Source: Mesorhizobium sp. 131-2-1
GTDB lineage: Bacteria; Pseudomonadota; Alphaproteobacteria; Rhizobiales; Rhizobiaceae
Length of the DNA: 64,000 nucleotides
NCBI RefSeq assembly: GCF_016756535.1
Contig: NZ_AP023247.1
Location: 5,270,501-5,334,500, forward strand
Direction: 5' to 3'
The notes under the pieces are model-generated. The model was not told the origin of the DNA and searched no databases. It saw only the letters and a list, made by a program, of their open reading frames with translations. Each line of letters begins with the position of its first letter. The first letter of the stretch is position 1. The position numbers were made by a program, and so were the translations under genes. Shown here piece by piece: positions 59,755 to 64,000 of the stretch.

Positions 59755-59800
59755 AGAGCGGACGGCGACGCATCGCCCGTCCGTCGACGGAGGAGACGAA

Positions 59801-60811
59801 GTGGCTGTGAGCAACGATGCAAGCGAGCTGAAGGCCGCGACGAGCGCGCAAGGCGCGACCGGCGCGAAGCTTTCGGCGCTGTTCGCCGGAACCATGGGGC
59901 CGCTGATCGGGCTGGCGCTGCTGTGCCTGGCGCTGACGCTGACCACCGACACCTTCCTGACGGTACGAAACATTCTCAACGTGCTCGACCAGATCACCGT
60001 GCTCGGCATCATGGCGATCGGCATGACGCTGGTCATCCTGATCGGCGGAATCGATCTTTCGGTCGGCTCGGTGCTGGCGCTGGCCTCGATGGTGATGGGC
60101 TTCGTCGCCCACCCCGACTATCTCAATCTCGGCATGCCGGTCGGCGTTGCCGCCGCGCTCGTCGTCGCCGGCCTCTGCGGCCTCGTTTCGGGCCTGCTGG
60201 TGACGGTGACCAGGCTGCCACCCTTCATCGCGACGCTCGCCATGATGTCGGTGGCGCGCGGCCTTGCCAACATGATCACCGACGGCTCGCAGATCGTCGG
60301 CTTCCCCGACTGGTTCACCAACCTGTCGATCATCCGCCATTTCGGCTTCCTGTCGGTCACCGTCGGGCTGATGATCGTGCTGGCGATCGTCTTCGCCATC
60401 TTCCTCAACTACCGCGCCACCGGCCGCAGCCTCTATGCCATCGGCGGCAGCGCCGAGGTCGCGCGGCTGTCCGGCATTCCGGTGAAGTCGCTGACCAACT
60501 GGGTCTATGCGATCTGCGGCGTGCTGGCCGGGCTTGCCGGCATCGTGCTCGCCGCAAGGCTCGATTCCGTGCAGCCAAGCTCCGGCCTGGGTTACGAGCT
60601 CGACACGATCGCGGCCGTGGTGATCGGCGGCGCCAGCCTTTCAGGCGGCGTCGGCTCGATCGGCGGCACGGCGGTCGGCGTGCTGATCATCGGCGTGCTG
60701 CGCAACGGCCTCAACCTGCTCGGCGTCTCGCCCTTCATCCAGCAGGTGGTGATCGGCGTGGTGATCGCGCTTGCCGTCGCCACCGACACTTGGCGGCGCA
60801 GAGCGCAGTGA
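59801..60811 (+). CDS. Sugar ABC transporter permease, RbsC-like (importer 4)
   Basis: 336 residues, GTG start at 59801 with GGAGGAG upstream; longer frames are spurious. The LVILIGGIDLSVGSVLALAS element and TTVIGGASLSGG-like VVIGGASLSGGVGSIGG and IGVLRNGLNLLGVSPFIQQ place it in BPD_transp_2. Multiple helices, about 8-10. First gene of the importer-4 set, unusual because the binding protein comes second. Confidence 0.92.
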   Translation: MAVSNDASELKAATSAQGATGAKLSALFAGTMGPLIGLALLCLALTLTTDTFLTVRNILNVLDQITVLGIMAIGMTLVILIGGIDLSVGSVLALASMVMGFVAHPDYLNLGMPVGVAAALVVAGLCGLVSGLLVTVTRLPPFIATLAMMSVARGLANMITDGSQIVGFPDWFTNLSIIRHFGFLSVTVGLMIVLAIVFAIFLNYRATGRSLYAIGGSAEVARLSGIPVKSLTNWVYAICGVLAGLAGIVLAARLDSVQPSSGLGYELDTIAAVVIGGASLSGGVGSIGGTAVGVLIIGVLRNGLNLLGVSPFIQQVVIGVVIALAVATDTWRRRAQ

Positions 60812-60832
60812 GGAGCCGGGCGCAATGAGAAT

Positions 60833-60872
60833 TCGCCCGGACCTCCGGGCGATAGACGGATCGGTCGATCCG
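60833..60872 (+). other. Two adjacent hairpins before the importer-4 binding-protein gene
   Basis: TCGCCCGG (60833-60840)/CCGGGCGA (60845-60852), then CGGATCG (60857-60863)/CGATCCG (60866-60872). The pair lies in a 134-base gap between permease and binding protein, so it may set differential expression or be a regulatory site. Confidence 0.5.
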
Positions 60873-60945
60873 AGACTGGGAATGTTCGGCCAAGGGGCGC
60901 CGTGGTGCGCGGGCGGAACAGATTGAATATCAACGGAGGAAAACC

Positions 60946-61884
60946 ATGCTGACCAAACGTTCACTCTTGCTTGCCGCCGCGGCCATCGTACCGCTGCTTG
61001 GCTTGTCCGACTTCGCTTCGGCCAAGGACGCCAAGAAGCTCGGACTGGCTGTCGCCAACCTGCAGGCCGACTTCTTCAACCAGATCAAGCAGTCGGTCGA
61101 AGCCTATGCCAAGGAGAAGGGCATCGAGGTGGTCACCGTCGACGCCAAGGGCGATTCGGCAACCCAGGTCAGCCAGGTGCAGGACCTGATCACGCAGAAC
61201 ATCGACGCGCTGATCTACATCCCGGCCGGCGCCACCGCCGCCACCGTGCCGACCAAGACGGCGAAGGCCGCCGGCATCCCGGTGGTCAATGTCGACCGCA
61301 ACGCCGACGGCGCGCCGGGCGACACCTTCATCGCCACCAACAGTGTCGCCTCTGCCCAGGGCGTGTGCGACTACATCGCCAAGCAGGCCGGCGGCAAGGG
61401 CGAGATGATCATCATCCATGGCCAGAAGGGCACGACGCCGGAAGTCGACCGCTCGAAGGGCTGCGGCGAAGCGCTCAAGGCCTATCCCGACATCAAGGTG
61501 GTCGGCGAGCTGTGGAGCGAAGGCTGGCACCAGGACGAAGGCTTCAAGCTGACGCAGGACCTGCTGCAGTCGCATCCCGACGTGTCGATCGTCTTCGGCC
61601 AGGCCGACGCGCTGGCGCTGGGCGCCGCGCAAGCGGTCAAGGTCGCCAATCCCGGCCACAAGGTCTGGGTTGCCGGCTTCGATGGCGACGTCGCGGCACT
61701 GAAGGCCTTGAAGGACGGCGTGTTCGACGTCACCGCCACCCAGCAGACGCAGGGCATGGGCCGGCTTTCGGTCGACGCGGCGATCAAGCTGGTGGCCGGC
61801 GAGAAGATCCCCGCCGAGCAGCTGCAGGAAGCGACGCTGACCACCAAGGACAATGTCGCGCAGTTCATCGCCAAGCATCCGTAA
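60946..61884 (+). CDS. Sugar ABC transporter solute-binding protein, RbsB-like (importer 4)
   Basis: 312 residues. Signal peptide MLTKRSLLLAAAAIVPLLGL ends at SDFASAKDAKK. Mature Peripla_BP_4 domain: LGLAVANLQADFFNQIKQSV, YIPAGATAATVPTKTAKAAG, FIATNSVASAQGVCDYIAKQ, VFGQADALALGAAQAVK. One Cys pair (VCDYI and GCGEAL) may bridge. GGAGG precedes ATG 60946. The sugar is unknown. Confidence 0.93.
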   Translation: MLTKRSLLLAAAAIVPLLGLSDFASAKDAKKLGLAVANLQADFFNQIKQSVEAYAKEKGIEVVTVDAKGDSATQVSQVQDLITQNIDALIYIPAGATAATVPTKTAKAAGIPVVNVDRNADGAPGDTFIATNSVASAQGVCDYIAKQAGGKGEMIIIHGQKGTTPEVDRSKGCGEALKAYPDIKVVGELWSEGWHQDEGFKLTQDLLQSHPDVSIVFGQADALALGAAQAVKVANPGHKVWVAGFDGDVAALKALKDGVFDVTATQQTQGMGRLSVDAAIKLVAGEKIPAEQLQEATLTTKDNVAQFIAKHP

Positions 61885-61913
61885 GGACTGACACCCCTCT
61901 AGAGAGAGCCACG

Positions 61914-63422
61914 ATGTCCCCTGACCCTCGCCAAAGCGGGAGCCCGCATAACGGGCTCTTCGTCAACGGCCTCTGCAAAAGCTATGGACCGGTGCAGGTC
62001 CTGGCCGATGCGAGCTTCGAGGTGCGGCCGGGCGAGGTCGTGGCGCTGCTAGGCGAGAACGGCGCCGGCAAGTCGACCGTCTCCAACATCATCGCCGGCT
62101 CGACCAAGCTCGATGCCGGCACCATCATCTGGCGGGGGAAGCCCTACTCCCCCGCCAACCCCGCCGCGGCCATCGAGGCCGGTGTCGGCATGATCCATCA
62201 GGAATTGAAGCTGCTGCCGGACCTGTCGGTGGCGGAGAATGTCTATGTCGGGCGCCTGCCGATGCGCGGCGGCCGCATCGACCGGGCGACCATGAACGCC
62301 AAGGCCTCGGCGCAATTGAAGCGCCTCGGCCTCGACGTCTCACCGGAGCGCAAGGTGCGCACGCTGCGCGTCGCCGCCCAGCAACAGGTCGAGATCGCCA
62401 AGGCGCTGACGCTGAATGCCGAGCTGCTGATCCTCGACGAACCGACGGCCGCACTCGGCGGCGAGGAGACGGAACTGCTGTTCCAGCAGATCCGCAAGCT
62501 CAAGGCCGAAGGCATGTCCTTCATCTACATCAGCCATCGCCTCGACGAGATCGCGCAAATCGCTGACCGCGTGGTGGTGATGCGCGACGGCCGCATCGTC
62601 GCCCGGCACGAGCGCGCCGACATCCCGGTGCGCACCGTGGTCGAGCAGATGGTCGGGCGCAGCGTCGAGCGCATGTTCCCGAAGCTCTCGCCGCCGCGCG
62701 ACGAGACGCTGCTCGAGGTCGAGAACTTGTCCTCGCCGGAAAAGAGCTTCAATGCCGTCAGCTTCTCGGTGAAGGCCGGCGAGATCCTCGGCATCGCCGG
62801 GTTGATCGGCGCCGGACGCACCGAGCTGGTGCGGGCGATCGCCGGCGCCGACCCGATCTCTTCCGGTGCAGTGCGGGTGGCCGGCCAGCCTGTTCATCTC
62901 AGCGGCCCAGCCGCGGCGATCAAGGCCGGCGTGGTGCTGGTACCTGAGGACCGCAAGGCGCAGGGCGTGGTGCTGGAACAGACGATCGGCGAGAACCTGG
63001 CATTCGGCAATTTCGACCATGTCGCGCCGAAGGGCTGGGTGTTTCCAAAGGCAGTGCAAAAGTTTGCCGAGGCCGGCATCTCCCGGCTCGGCGTCAAGGG
63101 AAGACCCAACCAGGCGGTCTCAAAACTTTCCGGCGGCAACCAGCAGAAGGTGATCATCGCCAAATGGGTGTCGCGGCCACCCAAGGTGTTCATCCTGGAC
63201 GAGCCGACGCGCGGCATCGACGTTGGAGCCCGCGCGGCGATCTATGACGTCATCGCCGACCTCGCCCGCTCCGGCATGGCGGTGGTGGTGGTGAGCTCGG
63301 ATCTCGAGGAGGTGCTGGGGCTCTCGCACCGTGTGCTGGTGCTGAGCCGCGGCCGCCAGCGCGGCATCCTCGAGCGCAGCGAAGCCAGCAATGTCGCGGT
63401 CATGGAGCTTGCGACGAGCTGA
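61914..63422 (+). CDS. Sugar ABC transporter double ATPase, RbsA-like (importer 4)
   Basis: 502 residues from ATG 61914; the longer frame is a shadow of the binding-protein gene. First half: Walker A GENGAGKST, LRVAAQQQVEIAKAL in place of the signature, Walker B LLILDEPTAAL. Second half: GLIGAGRTELVRA (degenerate Walker A, usual for RbsA), LSGGNQQKVIIAKW and FILDEPTRGIDVGA. It drives the permease with one catalytically deviant half. Encoded 29 bases after the binding protein. Confidence 0.93.
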   Translation: MSPDPRQSGSPHNGLFVNGLCKSYGPVQVLADASFEVRPGEVVALLGENGAGKSTVSNIIAGSTKLDAGTIIWRGKPYSPANPAAAIEAGVGMIHQELKLLPDLSVAENVYVGRLPMRGGRIDRATMNAKASAQLKRLGLDVSPERKVRTLRVAAQQQVEIAKALTLNAELLILDEPTAALGGEETELLFQQIRKLKAEGMSFIYISHRLDEIAQIADRVVVMRDGRIVARHERADIPVRTVVEQMVGRSVERMFPKLSPPRDETLLEVENLSSPEKSFNAVSFSVKAGEILGIAGLIGAGRTELVRAIAGADPISSGAVRVAGQPVHLSGPAAAIKAGVVLVPEDRKAQGVVLEQTIGENLAFGNFDHVAPKGWVFPKAVQKFAEAGISRLGVKGRPNQAVSKLSGGNQQKVIIAKWVSRPPKVFILDEPTRGIDVGARAAIYDVIADLARSGMAVVVVSSDLEEVLGLSHRVLVLSRGRQRGILERSEASNVAVMELATS

Positions 63423-63493
63423 GGTCGACGAGAGGAACCCGGGAATCGAAACATTGCGCAGCAGGTGATACCCTCCCAGGCACCGGACCGCGC

Positions 63494-63527
63494 GGGGCGC
63501 CAACAAAGCGTTGGCGCCCCTTGATTT
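63494..63527 (+). terminator. Possible terminator or processing hairpin after the RbsA-like gene
   Basis: GGGGCGCCAAC (63494-63504) pairs with GTTGGCGCCCC (63510-63520), 11 perfect bases with an AAAGC loop; TTGATTT follows, a weak U-tract. It separates the ATPase gene from the SDR gene, so it could partly terminate or process the message. Confidence 0.55.
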
Positions 63528-63552
63528 GGGGAGAGCCGGGAGGAGGGAAGCA

Positions 63553-64000
63553 ATGACCAAACTATTCGATCTTCAGGGCGACGTGGCGCTGGTGACGGGC
63601 GCCGGCAGCGGCATCGGCCAGGCGATCGCCATCGGACTCGCGGAAGCCGGCGCCGACGTCGCCTGCTTCGGCCACAGCTCGAAGGGCGGGCTGGAAGAGA
63701 CCGCGCAAAAGATATCGGAGCTCGGCCGCAAGGCGCTGGTGCTGACCGGCTCGGTGACCTCCGAAAGCGATCTTTCGGCGGCGATCGAGCGCCTGGAGAA
63801 AGAACTCGGCGCGCTCACCATTGCCGTCAACAATGCCGGCATCGCCGGCGCCGAACCTGCCGAGACGCTGCCGCTGGAGAAATGGCAGAAGATCTATGAC
63901 GTCAATGTCAGCGGCGTGTTCCTGTCCTGCCAGGCAGAGGCGCGCGTCATGCTGCCGCGGCGCAAAGGCTCGATCATCAACATCGCCTCGATGTCGGGTT
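63553..64000 (+). CDS. Short-chain dehydrogenase/reductase, 3' end outside window
   Basis: ATG 63553 with AGGAGG upstream; 149 codons are visible. The Rossmann motif TGAGSGIG is at residues 15-22, then VNNAGIAGAEPAETLPLEKW, YDVNVSGVFLSCQAEARVM and GSIINIASMSG; the catalytic YxxxK is beyond the end. It belongs to the importer-4 pathway by position and direction, possibly oxidising the sugar or polyol. Confidence 0.92.
   Translation, partial: MTKLFDLQGDVALVTGAGSGIGQAIAIGLAEAGADVACFGHSSKGGLEETAQKISELGRKALVLTGSVTSESDLSAAIERLEKELGALTIAVNNAGIAGAEPAETLPLEKWQKIYDVNVSGVFLSCQAEARVMLPRRKGSIINIASMSG

Noticed and set aside
1..64000. CRISPR arrays, tRNA or rRNA genes, IS elements, att sites
   Set aside because: No evenly spaced direct repeats, no tRNA-like cloverleaf or transposase motifs were seen on reading; this was by eye and would be confirmed by tRNAscan-SE, CRISPR-finder and ISfinder searches.

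Overview
The window is a 64 kb GC-rich alphaproteobacterial chromosome segment. It most resembles a Mesorhizobium-type rhizobium (Hyphomicrobiales). This rests on gene content (a BacA-type peptide importer, many solute-binding-protein ABC importers each with its own LysR, GntR, LacI or SorC regulator), on palindromic intergenic repeats of the rhizobial mosaic type, and on a small RNA with three CCTCCTCCC hairpin loops, the hallmark of the rhizobial alpha-r14 (NfeR1) family. I found no tRNA, rRNA, insertion sequence, integrase or CRISPR array. The species call is inference from these traits, not from a database search.

Layout. 1-5.6 kb: end of a LysR gene, der with a YfgM-like TPR partner, a secreted polysaccharide deacetylase, and bacA. 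5.7-12.6 kb: an MFS transporter, a small conserved protein, a GcvA-like LysR, an M29 aminopeptidase, a DUF488 gene broken by one stop codon, an ArsC-like reductase, and a RibD_C/ArsR/AHSA1 trio whose AHSA1 member carries a one-base frameshift, then a SnoaL-like protein. 12.7-21.8 kb: a likely seven-gene operon (polyamine-type importer, gamma-glutamyltransferase, acyl-CoA ligase, ketopantoate-reductase-like enzyme) with a divergent GntR regulator. 21.8-26.5 kb: a second polyamine-type importer with an XRE-cupin regulator inside the operon. 26.7-32.3 kb: an FAH-family enzyme, a ribose-type importer with a LacI regulator, then the alpha-r14-like sRNA gene. 32.4-37.9 kb: a TetR regulator, a promoter overlapped by two identical operators, a small ORF and an RND efflux pump with its adaptor.

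37.9-54.6 kb is the most unusual part: a LysR and 2OG-Fe(II) oxygenase pair, a GntR regulator, two enolase-superfamily enzymes, a peptide-type ABC importer split by a cytoplasmic molybdopterin oxidoreductase, a second LysR, a second frameshifted solute-binding protein, and a tandem DUF427 protein. Together they look like an uptake and catabolic island for an amino-acid-like or betaine-like compound; the substrate is not determinable from sequence. 55-64 kb: a SAF-domain dehydrogenase, an FGGY kinase, a secreted hypothetical protein, a SorC regulator, a ribose-type importer and a truncated SDR, apparently an uncharacterised sugar or polyol pathway. A shared TGAACA/TGTTCA motif lies in both promoter regions of this locus.

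Four genes show single-base anomalies (an in-frame TGA, two frameshifts, and a missing start codon). Two are in short homopolymers and could be sequence errors; raw reads would decide.
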